A DNA stretch of 64,000 nt. Source: Gammaproteobacteria bacterium. Lineage in GTDB: Bacteria; Pseudomonadota; Gammaproteobacteria; JAPPPA01. Under the pieces are notes generated by a model. That model was not told where the DNA came from, searched no databases, and worked only from the letters and a program-made list of their open reading frames with translations. Positions 1 through 7,751 of the stretch are shown piece after piece. The stretch lies in contig JAUHZK010000001.1 in assembly GCA_030425645.1 (NCBI GenBank), positions 186,001 through 250,000 on the forward strand, read 5' to 3'. The position numbers and the translations under genes were made by a program. Each line of letters opens with the position of its first letter. Position 1 is the stretch's first letter.

Positions 1-275
1 TAGCAGGTATGCCGCGTCGTATTCCTGACTACAGCCTTCAGTTTGCGGAATTCAATTTCATGAGCTCGGTTGGCGCGTTTGCCTTCTTCATCACTCAGTT
101 CATCTTCTTGTACAACCTCATTACCACCTGCCGTGGTAAGTGGGAGAAGGCAACTGATCAAGTTTGGGAAGGCGCTAAAGGCGTTGAGTGGGAAATGCTT
201 CCTTCTCCACTGCCATACCACACCTTCGAGCAACAGCCAGACTTGTCTGACTACGAGCCACACCCTACTCACTAG
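1..275 (+). CDS. ctaD: Cytochrome c oxidase subunit I, C-terminal end (partial)
   Basis: This is the 3' end of a gene that begins before the window. The frame is open from the first bases and reads AGMPRRIPDY, a motif conserved near the C terminus of haem-copper oxidase subunit I, followed by the last transmembrane helix (about SSVGAFAFFITQFIFLYNL) and a cytoplasmic tail ending in HPTH. Subunit I carries haem a and the haem a3/CuB centre that reduces oxygen and pumps protons; none of those ligands lie in the visible part. An internal ATG at base 9 is not the start. The following genes (ctaG, ctaE, SURF1, ctaA) are the usual partners of an aa3-type oxidase, which supports the call. Confidence 0.95.
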   Translation, partial: AGMPRRIPDYSLQFAEFNFMSSVGAFAFFITQFIFLYNLITTCRGKWEKATDQVWEGAKGVEWEMLPSPLPYHTFEQQPDLSDYEPHPTH

Positions 276-288
276 GGCGTGGTATGGC

Positions 289-365
289 GCTGGCTCCGCG
301 TTTTAGGGGCCAGCCTATCGTCGGATGTCTTATTGCCTCGGCACTAAGGCATCCCGCAATAGGCT
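289..365 (+). other. Overlapping hairpins in the ctaD-ctaG spacer
   Basis: The 115-base spacer holds no convincing ORF but two overlapping stem structures. GCTGGCTCC (289-297) can pair with GGGGCCAGC (306-314) with one G-U pair. A two-part stem pairs AGCCTAT (312-318) with ATAGGCT (359-365) and, inside it, GGATGTCTTA (323-332) with TAAGGCATCC (345-354), also with one G-U pair. The two structures share bases 312-314, so they cannot both form fully. No U-tract follows, so this is not an ordinary terminator. An mRNA stability or processing element between oxidase subunit and assembly genes is a reasonable inference. Confidence 0.45.
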
Positions 366-390
366 TAGATCAACGTAAAGAGTAAGAAAA

Positions 391-939
391 CTGAGCGAAA
401 CCGCGAATCTCAAAAACGACACCCGCAATGCAACCCTGCGTTTAGTAGGCGCTGTGTTGGCGATGTTCGCTTTTGGTTATGCCCTCGTTCCTCTTTACGA
501 TCTGGTTTGTGAAATTACCGGCTATAACGGCCGTAATTCAGCCACTACCACGGTGGCTGATGTTAGTAGTTTCGAACCAGATGTGAGCCGAACAGTAAAA
601 GTTGAGTTTGTGACCAGTGTTGGCACCGATTTGCCATGGAAATTCTGGACCACATCCAACAGCATTCAATTGTATCCGGGTGAAATGACCACGGTGCAGT
701 TTTATGCCACGAACAAGGCGACAGAAACGCGTATTGGCCAGGCCATACCGGGTGTGTCGCCTACTTTGGCTTCAAAGTATTTCCGTAAAACGGAATGTTT
801 CTGCTTTAACGAGCAGCCTTTTGAAGCCGGACAAACTCGGGAAATGCCGGTGACGTTTTTGGTCGACCCTGCACTTCCTGATGATGTAGATACAATTACT
901 TTGTCGTATACGTTTTTTAAAGCGCCCGACAAAGGCTAG
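391..939 (+). CDS. ctaG: Cytochrome c oxidase assembly protein CtaG (Cox11), CTG start
   Basis: CtaG/Cox11 is a membrane-anchored periplasmic copper chaperone that delivers copper to the CuB site of subunit I. The protein shows an N-terminal transmembrane segment running into [20 protein letters not shown], and the copper-binding CFCF motif (Cys136 and Cys138 if the start is at 391). There is no in-frame ATG before the membrane segment. The first GTG (454) would truncate the helix. CTG at 391 follows AAAGAG with good spacing and gives [18 protein letters not shown], a normal cytoplasmic N terminus for the family, and a length of 182 residues, also usual. An in-frame TAA lies at 376. Family identity is secure; the start is inferred. 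Confidence 0.9.
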   Translation: MSETANLKNDTRNATLRLVGAVLAMFAFGYALVPLYDLVCEITGYNGRNSATTTVADVSSFEPDVSRTVKVEFVTSVGTDLPWKFWTTSNSIQLYPGEMTTVQFYATNKATETRIGQAIPGVSPTLASKYFRKTECFCFNEQPFEAGQTREMPVTFLVDPALPDDVDTITLSYTFFKAPDKG

Positions 940-976
940 AAAAGTTAACTAGACCCAACCGGAAAAGGATACCGCC

Positions 977-1897
977 ATGGCGCATTCCGCAGAAAACAAC
1001 CAGGACATTTATTACGTCCCTCACGAAGGCAGCCTGTGGCCAGCCATTGCCATTGTTGGCATGTTTGGCACCACCGTTGGCGCCTCTATGATGATGAACG
1101 AAAGCAGCTTTGGCGCGCCGCTAATGTACGCGGGCATCGCGGTACTGCTATTCATGTTCTACGGCTGGATTAAGCAAGTTGCTGGCGAAAGCATGAGCGG
1201 CCTATACAACAAGCGTATGGACCTTTCTTTCCGCTGGAGCATGGGCTGGTTTATCTTCTCTGAAGTGATGTTCTTTGCGGCCTTCTTCGGTGCGCTTTGG
1301 TACGCACGTGCTATTTCAATCCCATTCATTGGTGGTGAAGGCAATAACCTAGCAACCAACTTGTTCCTATGGGACGGCTGGGAAGCTCACTGGCCAACTA
1401 ACGGCCCGGCAGAATGGGGCGGCATCTTTCAAACGGTAGCGCCTTGGGGCGAATGGGGCCACGGTTTCAAAGAGTGGTTTAACCACAGTTTGCCGTTGGT
1501 TAACACCATGATTCTTCTAACTTCCGGCGTAACGCTTGAGTGGGCGCATCACCGCCTACTACAAGGCAAGAACGGCCGCGCCGCGATCATGTTGGGTATT
1601 ACCTCTGCACTAGGTGTGTGGTTCCTATACCTGCAGGCTTCTGAGTACGCACACGCTTACGCAGACCTGAACCTAACACTAGAAAGTGGCATTTACGGTT
1701 CAACCTTCTACATGTTGACCGGTTTCCACGGTATGCACGTTACCCTAGGTACCATCATGTTGATCGTGATCACCATTCGTACCGCAATGGGTCACTTCAG
1801 CAAAGAGCAACACTTCGGCTTCGAAGGTGTGGCTTGGTACTGGCACTTTGTTGACGTGGTATGGCTGGGTCTATTTATCTTTGTGTATATCCTTTAG
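977..1897 (+). CDS. ctaE: Cytochrome c oxidase subunit III
   Basis: Subunit III of the aa3-type oxidase is a seven-helix membrane protein that stabilises subunit I and its proton uptake. The 306-residue product has the family hallmarks: a helix with FIFSEVMFFAAFFGALWYAR, a large loop, then SGVTLEWAHHRL, the FYMLTGFHGMHV segment and the C-terminal EGVAWYWHFVDVVWLGLF. The start ATG follows GGAAAAGG at a normal distance. It lies 37 bases after ctaG in the same direction and ends just before a strong terminator, so it probably closes the structural part of the operon. Confidence 0.97.
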   Translation: MAHSAENNQDIYYVPHEGSLWPAIAIVGMFGTTVGASMMMNESSFGAPLMYAGIAVLLFMFYGWIKQVAGESMSGLYNKRMDLSFRWSMGWFIFSEVMFFAAFFGALWYARAISIPFIGGEGNNLATNLFLWDGWEAHWPTNGPAEWGGIFQTVAPWGEWGHGFKEWFNHSLPLVNTMILLTSGVTLEWAHHRLLQGKNGRAAIMLGITSALGVWFLYLQASEYAHAYADLNLTLESGIYGSTFYMLTGFHGMHVTLGTIMLIVITIRTAMGHFSKEQHFGFEGVAWYWHFVDVVWLGLFIFVYIL

Positions 1898-1915
1898 CGG
1901 AAATACATAAGACAT

Positions 1916-1943
1916 AAAAAAGGCGCCTTTCGGCGCCTTTTTT
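1916..1943 (+). terminator. Rho-independent terminator after ctaE
   Basis: The stem GGCGCC (1922-1927) / GGCGCC (1932-1937) with a TTTC loop is flanked by A6 and T6 runs, so it can work on both strands. It lies 18 bases past the ctaE stop and in front of the convergent DUF2909 gene. Confidence 0.9.
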
Positions 1944-1962
1944 GTTTTTGCTGACTGTGATT

Positions 1963-2178
1963 CTATTGATTCAGCATGCCGGAAAGTCCGGCATATAAAA
2001 TCACTACCATCGCTACTAATGAAAACGCCACGCGCTTAACTAGTGAGCGAAAAACACGCCGCTGATCGTCTTCGTCCTGCTCGCTTTTCATCAAATGGCG
2101 GAAGCCAAAACCCAAAGAAACAATCGCTGCCATTAGCAACAACACAATAATAATTTTGGCCGCGTTCCACTCAATCAC
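1963..2178 (-). CDS. DUF2909 twin-transmembrane protein
   Basis: A 71-residue protein with two predicted membrane helices, one near residues 8-26 (IIIVLLLMAAIVSLGFGF) and one near 50-68, separated by a charged loop rich in Asp, Glu and Arg. Its size, layout and location beside cox subunit III match DUF2909, a small membrane family recurrently found in gammaproteobacterial oxidase loci. The start is a GTG at 2178. The role is unknown; oxidase assembly or stability is only suggested by the neighbourhood. It lies on the opposite strand, head to head with the SURF1 gene. Confidence 0.75.
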   Translation of the reverse strand: MIEWNAAKIIIVLLLMAAIVSLGFGFRHLMKSEQDEDDQRRVFRSLVKRVAFSLVAMVVILYAGLSGMLNQ

Positions 2179-2217
2179 GGTTTGCCCCTTCGGCTGTTTT
2201 ACAATAGCGCTCAGTTT

Positions 2218-2946
2218 ATGCCTATAGGCCTGTTGCCACCAGTGAAAACCCTGATTACGCCGTCACGAGTGATTGCTTCGCTCATCATGTTGTCGCTGCT
2301 CGCGTTGTGTCTACGTTTGGGATTTTGGCAGCTAGAGCGAGCAGCGGAAAAGCAGCAGATTACGGATGCGGGAGCGCAAAAAATCCGTTTTGACGAAGCA
2401 GTAACGATGGCCGCTGATAATGTCGACGCTGCGTTTTGGCGTATCACGGAAGTAAGCGGCCGTTACCTAGATGAGATGCCCGTTCTGTTAGGCAATCAAA
2501 CCCGTAACGGCAAAGCCGGCTATCAGGTATTCAGCCGATTTATTGCGGCCGAGCAGTTGTTTTTGATAAACCGAGGCTGGGTAGCGATAGATGCCGAATT
2601 GACCGTGCCCGACACTGCCGAAACAACCGTGGCGGGTATTGTCGCGCCCTATCGCAAGGCCGGTATGCGCTTAGGTCCGGCGGTGGTAAGCCCACCAGCG
2701 CAGCAGCCAGTAGTGGTAAACTACCCCAACCAGCAAGAATGGGAAACGCTGTACCAACAGCCATTATTGCCATTCACGCTTTGGCTCGCTGCCGACCAAG
2801 CACAAGGCTTTGTGCGCGAATGGAAAGTGCAGAGCGCGCCGCCTGAAAAACACCTTGGCTACGCCTTTCAGTGGTTTGCAATGGCAACTGCTGTGGTGGT
2901 AATTAGCCTCATCCTGCTAGTGAGAGTTTTCCGTAGCAATGACTGA
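2218..2946 (+). CDS. SURF1 family oxidase assembly protein
   Basis: SURF1 proteins help insert haem a into subunit I. The product (242 residues from ATG 2218) has the family layout: an N-terminal helix (about 18-35) followed by RLGFWQLERAAEKQQ, a periplasmic domain with the conserved pattern LLGNQTRNGKAGYQVFSRF and FLINRGWVAID, the segment HLGYAFQWFAMA, and a C-terminal helix. The frame is open upstream to a TTG at 2182, but that start lacks a ribosome site and almost abuts the divergent DUF2909 start, so ATG 2218 is preferred. Its stop overlaps the next gene by eight bases, implying translational coupling. Confidence 0.9.
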   Translation: MPIGLLPPVKTLITPSRVIASLIMLSLLALCLRLGFWQLERAAEKQQITDAGAQKIRFDEAVTMAADNVDAAFWRITEVSGRYLDEMPVLLGNQTRNGKAGYQVFSRFIAAEQLFLINRGWVAIDAELTVPDTAETTVAGIVAPYRKAGMRLGPAVVSPPAQQPVVVNYPNQQEWETLYQQPLLPFTLWLAADQAQGFVREWKVQSAPPEKHLGYAFQWFAMATAVVVISLILLVRVFRSND

Positions 2947-3562
2947 AACTAACGATAATCCAAAGCAACAAAAGAAAGGCCGTCGGGTCTTTTTATCGAT
3001 TGTTGGAATTTACGCTGTTACCTTGAGTGTGGCGTGGATTTGGTCGCAGAACACTGACACCTTCGCCATTGAAGGAACGTCGAACAAAGGCACACTGATC
3101 GAGCCGCCGCGCCCGGTCTCCTTAGACGACAGCATTGAGCTAGAAGGCTTTGCTGCTGAGGATGCCTTGCGTCGCATCTGGACCATTATTTATGTGACAG
3201 ATAATAGCTGCGATACCATTTGCTTGGATCGCTTATACAAGCTCCGTCAAACTCGTTTGGCATTAGGTCCGCAGCGTATGGACCGCGTGCAAGGCTTGTT
3301 CTTACATAACGGCGAGTTCTCGACAGAAACCCAGGCGGTTTTAGAGCGTGACCATAACGGTTTAATGATTCACCAGTTGGCGGATACCAACCGCATTCGC
3401 ACTGCTCTCACCGAGTTGTATGGCGAGGGTTTTGAAGGCTTAGGCCACATTTATCTAGTTGACCCGTTTGGCAATCTGATGATGCAGTATGAAGGCGATG
3501 CTTCGCCATACGCCATTAAGAAAGACCTTAAACATCTACTTAAAGTATCTCGCGCAGGTTAG
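2939..3562 (+). CDS. SCO-like thioredoxin-fold protein of the oxidase locus
   Basis: A 207-residue protein with one N-terminal membrane anchor (about 17-36) and a periplasmic thioredoxin-like domain. It shows the SCO-type C-x3-C pair (Cys91 and Cys95 in SCDTICL) and a His (His170) in GLGHIYLVDPFGNLMMQY, the region that supplies the third copper ligand in SCO1. The usual Pro after the second Cys is absent, and the domain looks divergent. SCO1 proteins load or reduce the CuA site of subunit II. Given its place between SURF1 and ctaA, a copper or thiol function in oxidase assembly is likely but not shown. Confidence 0.75.
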   Translation: MTETNDNPKQQKKGRRVFLSIVGIYAVTLSVAWIWSQNTDTFAIEGTSNKGTLIEPPRPVSLDDSIELEGFAAEDALRRIWTIIYVTDNSCDTICLDRLYKLRQTRLALGPQRMDRVQGLFLHNGEFSTETQAVLERDHNGLMIHQLADTNRIRTALTELYGEGFEGLGHIYLVDPFGNLMMQYEGDASPYAIKKDLKHLLKVSRAG

Positions 3563-3568
3563 GACTCC

Positions 3569-4594
3569 ATGTACGCAGGCGACACAAAAAATTGGTTTCA
3601 CCGCTTAGGTAAATTGGCCCTGGTATTAACGCTAGTAGTGGTGGTGCTGGGTGCTTTTGTTAGATTGTCGGATGCCGGACTGGGTTGTCCAGACTGGCCG
3701 GGCTGTTATGGCCTAATTGATGTGCCTGAAACTCAGGAGGAAATTAGCCAAGCGAATGAGGCCTACCCAGAGCGACCTGTGGAAACGGGCAAAGCCTGGA
3801 AGGAAATGATTCACCGCTACGCCGCCACTACCCTTGGCTTTATCATTCTGGTGATGTGCTTGATGGCTTGGCTGCGTAAACGTAAGGAGCCGGAACAGCC
3901 GGTATGGTTGCCAACCTTCTTACTGTTTATGGTTATTTTCCAAGGCATGCTTGGCATGTGGACCGTGACCTTGCTGTTAAAACCGTTGGTGGTCAGCGCT
4001 CACCTTATGGGGGGCATGACGGTGCTAGGTCTGATCTGGTGGTTATTAATGCGGCAGGGCAATTATTTCGCGCCGAGTTCGATTTCTAACGCCTGGCGCT
4101 TGCGCCGTTTTACCTCCATTGCGCTGTTAGTGGTGATCGTGCAGATTGCACTAGGGGCATGGACTAGCACGAACTATGCGGCGACTTCCTGTGCCGATTT
4201 TCCAACTTGCCAAGGTCAATGGTGGCCGGCGAATATGGATTTTAAAGAGGCCTTTGTGCTTTGGCGTGGTTTGGGCGTTAACTATGAGTTTGGCGTTCTA
4301 GAGACGGCGGCACGTACCGCCATTCATTACACCCACCGCTTGGGTGCCATTGTCACTACCTTGGTGGTCTTGGTGTTGGCGTTTCGCCTAATTGCGGGTG
4401 AGCGTGATCAGCGTTTGAAGTCGGTAGGCGGCGCATTGCTGTTTGCGCTAACGCTGCAGTTAGCGATCGGCATCTTTATGATTGAGCTGCAGTTCCCGTT
4501 GTTAGTTGCGACTGCGCATAACGGTGGTGCCGCGGTGTTGCTGCTGGCTACCTTGGCGGCACATCATTCTGTGCGTACGGTACCGGTGTTATAG
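3569..4594 (+). CDS. ctaA: Heme A synthase (CtaA/COX15)
   Basis: CtaA oxidises the methyl group of haem O to the formyl group of haem A in the cytoplasmic membrane. The 341-residue protein has eight predicted helices in two similar halves, each with a cysteine pair in a periplasmic loop (LGCPDWPGCYG and SCADFPTCQGQWW), and histidines in HRYAATTLGF, SAHLMGGMTVLG, HYTHRLGAIVT and TAHNGGAAVLL as expected for haem ligands. It follows the SCO-like gene after six bases. In many proteobacteria ctaB (haem O synthase) comes next; here the next genes are on the other strand, so haem O synthase must be encoded elsewhere. Confidence 0.95.
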   Translation: MYAGDTKNWFHRLGKLALVLTLVVVVLGAFVRLSDAGLGCPDWPGCYGLIDVPETQEEISQANEAYPERPVETGKAWKEMIHRYAATTLGFIILVMCLMAWLRKRKEPEQPVWLPTFLLFMVIFQGMLGMWTVTLLLKPLVVSAHLMGGMTVLGLIWWLLMRQGNYFAPSSISNAWRLRRFTSIALLVVIVQIALGAWTSTNYAATSCADFPTCQGQWWPANMDFKEAFVLWRGLGVNYEFGVLETAARTAIHYTHRLGAIVTTLVVLVLAFRLIAGERDQRLKSVGGALLFALTLQLAIGIFMIELQFPLLVATAHNGGAAVLLLATLAAHHSVRTVPVL

Positions 4595-4600
4595 GGCACT

Positions 4601-5119
4601 CTATGGTGCCTGCGGCACCCTAGGCGGCCAGTCCAGTACCAAAATATCTACTCGTCGGGCGGCGGCTTCATTGTTGGCAACCGCTGCCCGTCCCATACCC
4701 TTCACTATCATGGCCGTCGCCGGAAGCTGCGACAGTTTTAATTGCCGAAAGACATTCTTAGCCCGTAATGACGACAGGTCTTCAGCGGGCGATTGGTCGG
4801 TACCGCCACCGTGAAAACCACGCACGGCGATTTGTGTGCCGGGAAAGGCGTTAACAATCCGCTTTAATTGCTTGGCGACATTTCTTAAGGCCAGTGTTTG
4901 TTCGGCGTTGATCCAGGCAGAACCGGGCTTAAACTGCACCGTGAACAGCTCACCGGTATGTTGAAAATGGCAGCCGCTGTTGTTTATCGCCGCGTTTGCG
5001 GGCGTTTTAGGGCAGCGGTCAATAGCGTCGCTAACGCCGTCTTGATCGCCATCATTGGCGGTCGCACTGGCGCTCACCGCCAATAGCAAGGCCGTTAGCA
5101 AGCCGCGTTGGCTAAGCAC
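4601..5119 (-). CDS. OmpA-domain protein with calcium-type DGDQDG repeat
   Basis: An exported protein of about 172 residues. From GTG 5119 it begins with a clear signal peptide (LSQRGLLTALLLAVSASATA), then a thrombospondin-type-3-like acidic repeat (NDGDQDGVSDAIDRCPKTP), then an OmpA-like C-terminal domain that usually binds peptidoglycan. The frame stays open upstream inside the preceding gene, but only GTG 5119 (or ATG 5143) puts the signal peptide at the N terminus. GTG 5119 overlaps the oxidoreductase stop by eight bases, the same overlap seen for SURF1/SCO-like. The peptidoglycan-binding motif is diverged (SLRAKNVFRQL where NxxLSxxRA is usual). Confidence 0.75.
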   Translation of the reverse strand: MLSQRGLLTALLLAVSASATANDGDQDGVSDAIDRCPKTPANAAINNSGCHFQHTGELFTVQFKPGSAWINAEQTLALRNVAKQLKRIVNAFPGTQIAVRGFHGGGTDQSPAEDLSSLRAKNVFRQLKLSQLPATAMIVKGMGRAAVANNEAAARRVDILVLDWPPRVPQAP

Positions 5120-6398
5120 GGCGCAGCACTCGCTTGGCGGCATAAGCGTCAATGCTAATGTTGCCGGATTTGTTTTCCATGTTCGCGGCAAGTAGCTCAG
5201 CGCTACCGGCGCAATGTGTCCAACCGAGGTGGCCGTGCCCGCTATTGAGGTAGAGTCGGTCGTAGTCGCCACCACGATCAACTGGCCCAATATACGGAAT
5301 GCCATCAGCACTCATGGGGCGTAATCCGGCCCACTCGCTTTGCTCGTTAGTAAGCAGTGTTTCCGCTTGTGCAGGCAGCATCTGTCGCACTAATTGCCGT
5401 AAATTTTGCAGCCGTGCGGGTGTTTTGCTTAGGTTGTAACCGGCAATTTCTGCGGTACCGGCAACACGAAGGCTGTTGTCAAAAGGGGTAATAGCGCCGT
5501 GTAGGGCTTCATCAATAATTGGTTGCTGTGGCAGGCTGCTAACGCCGGTGCAGTCTAGAGTTAGTGAATAACCCTTAATGGGTCTCACCATCAGCTCTAA
5601 GCCCAGGCTCTGCAATAGCTTAGGGCTATTACAGCCCGCCGCTAAGACAATGGCATCGGCATCGTAGTCGTTGCTGTTGCTAGAAAAACCGCTTAGTTTG
5701 CGGCCCTGCCAGCGCCAGCGGCGAAAGTTTTCGCCATAACAAAAACGGCCGCCGTCGTTGGTGATGCGCTCAGCAAGCGACCGGCAGAATAAGTGCGCGT
5801 TGCCGGAACTGTCTTGCGGATACCAAATGGCACCTACCAGTTCCTGCTCAATGGCCGCCAAAGCTGGCTCTTTGGCTACCGCGGCGGCGGCGTCTAAAGC
5901 GCTGTAGTCCAGCCCATGGCTGCTGAGCTGTTCGGCTAAGGCGAGCGACTTTTGCTGCTGATCAGCGTCACGAAATATCTTCATGGTGCCTAGCTGGCGT
6001 TGCTCAAACTCCAGCCCCAGCTCTTGCTGCCATTGTTGTAGGCACTCCAAGCTGTATTTCGCTAGCCTAAAGTTCGCTTCGCAGGCGTGGCGGTAGTCGG
6101 CGCGATTGCTGTGCTGTAGGAAGCGGAGGCTCCAAGCGGCGCTGCTAAATAAGCCGCCAGCGCGTAGCAAAAAACTGCTGCTTTCTTGGCCTAGATTTTT
6201 AAGTAGATAAGGTAACAACTCAGGGTTGTTCCAAGGGTCCGCCATCGACGGCGTTAACATGCCGGCATTGGCAAAACTGGTGCCCAGTGCAGCGGCGGGA
6301 TTGCTATCTACCACGGTGACTTGCCAGCCGCGCTTTTGTAGCGCGCGGGCTGAACATAAGCCGGCTAAACCGGCACCGATAATGACTGCGGTGGACAT
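5112..6398 (-). CDS. FAD-dependent D-amino acid dehydrogenase-like oxidoreductase
   Basis: A 428-residue DAO-family flavoprotein. The N terminus has the dinucleotide-binding motif GAGLAGLCSARAL followed by the acidic end of strand two (VVDSNP), then TSFANAGMLTPS and DPWNNPELL, typical of DadA (D-amino acid dehydrogenase, which feeds electrons from D-amino acids to quinone). The C-terminal half carries the substrate/FAD part with WAGLRPMSADGIPYIGP and LNSGHGHLGWTHCAGSAELLA. No alanine racemase or Lrp-type regulator lies beside it, so the substrate is uncertain. It is followed by an overlapping OmpA-type gene. Confidence 0.85.
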   Translation of the reverse strand: MSTAVIIGAGLAGLCSARALQKRGWQVTVVDSNPAAALGTSFANAGMLTPSMADPWNNPELLPYLLKNLGQESSSFLLRAGGLFSSAAWSLRFLQHSNRADYRHACEANFRLAKYSLECLQQWQQELGLEFEQRQLGTMKIFRDADQQQKSLALAEQLSSHGLDYSALDAAAAVAKEPALAAIEQELVGAIWYPQDSSGNAHLFCRSLAERITNDGGRFCYGENFRRWRWQGRKLSGFSSNSNDYDADAIVLAAGCNSPKLLQSLGLELMVRPIKGYSLTLDCTGVSSLPQQPIIDEALHGAITPFDNSLRVAGTAEIAGYNLSKTPARLQNLRQLVRQMLPAQAETLLTNEQSEWAGLRPMSADGIPYIGPVDRGGDYDRLYLNSGHGHLGWTHCAGSAELLAANMENKSGNISIDAYAAKRVLRRA

Positions 6399-6439
6399 AG
6401 ACGCATTCTATGCCGAAATGCGCTTAATTACTGCGGCGC

Positions 6440-7750
6440 TTAGAGCTTGGCCAGCGCCTCTTGTCGTTTTATTTCGCCTTCAACAAACTTTAACCAGTTG
6501 TTGGCTTGTTTTTCGCTGTTGGGAAATTCGATCGCTTTCACAAAGGCTTTCCGGGCAGCTTGATACTGCTTGGCGTTATAGCGCGCCATGCCGAGCTGCA
6601 TCAAGACGCTGCCCTCGCGTTCCAGCTCGCCTATGTGCAATGCTTGTTGGTAAGCGCTGGCGGCTGATTTCCATCGTCCTAGGGCGGCCTGCGCCTGGCC
6701 TAGGTATACATAGTGTTTACCCTCGCCACTCTTCTCCGCGGCTTTTTCCAGTATCGGCAGTTGCGCTTCATATTCCTGTGCAAGGCTTAGCGCTTGGGCG
6801 TAAAGCTGTAGGTTCTGCACGCTGTCTTCTATTTGTTGCGATTCGAGCCCCGCTTTCATCACACGCACGGCGCCATAAGGTGCTTGCTCGGCTAGATAAA
6901 GCCTAGCCATATTCACCAGCTCGCTTTCCTTGTCCAAATAACCGGCTTCGTTGGCAGCGTGCATGGTGGCTAGCTGGTCTTTCTGGCGGCCTTGAAGGCC
7001 GTACATGCCGGCTAGCTGAGTCCAATAAACCTTTTTCGGGTAGAGGCGCACCATCACTTCCAGCACTTTGGCAGCGCGCTCATAATTATTGAGTTCGTAA
7101 TAAACGGCGCGCAATAAACCCAACCAATTCTCTTTCGGGCGCTGCTTGCGCTGTTTCGCGGCTTTCAGTGCTGCCAAGATCGGTTTCTCAGCGGCTCGAT
7201 AATCACCTAGCTGGTAATGCGCTTGGGCCTCGAGCATATAAGCGTCGGGTTTAACGTTTTCAACCAAGCCATACCATTTCTGTAAAACCCGGATAGAGGT
7301 TGCGTAATCCTCAGTAACAAATAATAGCTGCGCGAGGCTGAAGAGGCTGTTATTGCGCAGGCCCTCGGGGATGTCTTTTTGTTTTAAAACGTTTTTATAG
7401 GCTGTTTTGGCCTTGTCGAGCTGCTCGGTTTGGTAATAAATAACCGCGTAAAAGTTGTAGATGGTGGCTTTTTCAAAGCTGTTAAGACGTTTTGGCTTGG
7501 CCATCAAGCCGTCTAAAAGGCTCAGCGCTTGCGGGTAATCTTTAGCGTCGTTGGCCGCTTGGGCATGCTCTAGAACCTTAAACACCTTCTGGCCGATGAC
7601 TTGGCTGCGTTTGGTTTTGCGTTTGCTTTCTTGCTTGGCCGACTTGTCGGCGGCGTAAGCTTGTCCTTGTGGCGATAACAAGCTGGGGGCTAGGCCTAAC
7701 GCTAGGGCAAGGCTTAAGTTAAACACTAATTTTGGCAGCATCACCCGCAT
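6440..7750 (-). CDS. TPR protein of the TonB2-type operon
   Basis: A periplasmic protein of about 436 residues, with a signal peptide (LVFNLSLALALGLAPSL) and then repeated helix pairs of tetratricopeptide type across the rest of the chain (for example AIYNFYAVIYYQTEQLDKAK, and AAKVLEVMVRLYPKKVYW). It is the last gene of the DUF3450-ttpC-exbB-exbD-tonB operon, the place where TonB2-type loci of marine gammaproteobacteria usually carry a TPR gene. It probably scaffolds the complex or its clients. The start is set at ATG 7750, right after the tonB stop; an in-frame TTG at 7762 and an ATG at 7741 are alternatives. Confidence 0.85.
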   Translation of the reverse strand: MRVMLPKLVFNLSLALALGLAPSLLSPQGQAYAADKSAKQESKRKTKRSQVIGQKVFKVLEHAQAANDAKDYPQALSLLDGLMAKPKRLNSFEKATIYNFYAVIYYQTEQLDKAKTAYKNVLKQKDIPEGLRNNSLFSLAQLLFVTEDYATSIRVLQKWYGLVENVKPDAYMLEAQAHYQLGDYRAAEKPILAALKAAKQRKQRPKENWLGLLRAVYYELNNYERAAKVLEVMVRLYPKKVYWTQLAGMYGLQGRQKDQLATMHAANEAGYLDKESELVNMARLYLAEQAPYGAVRVMKAGLESQQIEDSVQNLQLYAQALSLAQEYEAQLPILEKAAEKSGEGKHYVYLGQAQAALGRWKSAASAYQQALHIGELEREGSVLMQLGMARYNAKQYQAARKAFVKAIEFPNSEKQANNWLKFVEGEIKRQEALAKL

Positions 7751-7751
7751 T

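Noticed and set aside
70-306. Second open frame over the ctaD end
   Set aside because: A shadow of the oxidase subunit I frame; product has no features.
2182-2217. TTG 2182 as the SURF1 start
   Set aside because: No ribosome site, almost touches the divergent DUF2909 start, and adds 12 residues not typical of the family; ATG 2218 is better.
4605-4619. GGTGCC/GGCACC hairpin as the ctaA terminator
   Set aside because: It lies in the last codons of the convergent OmpA-type gene and has no T-run on either side.
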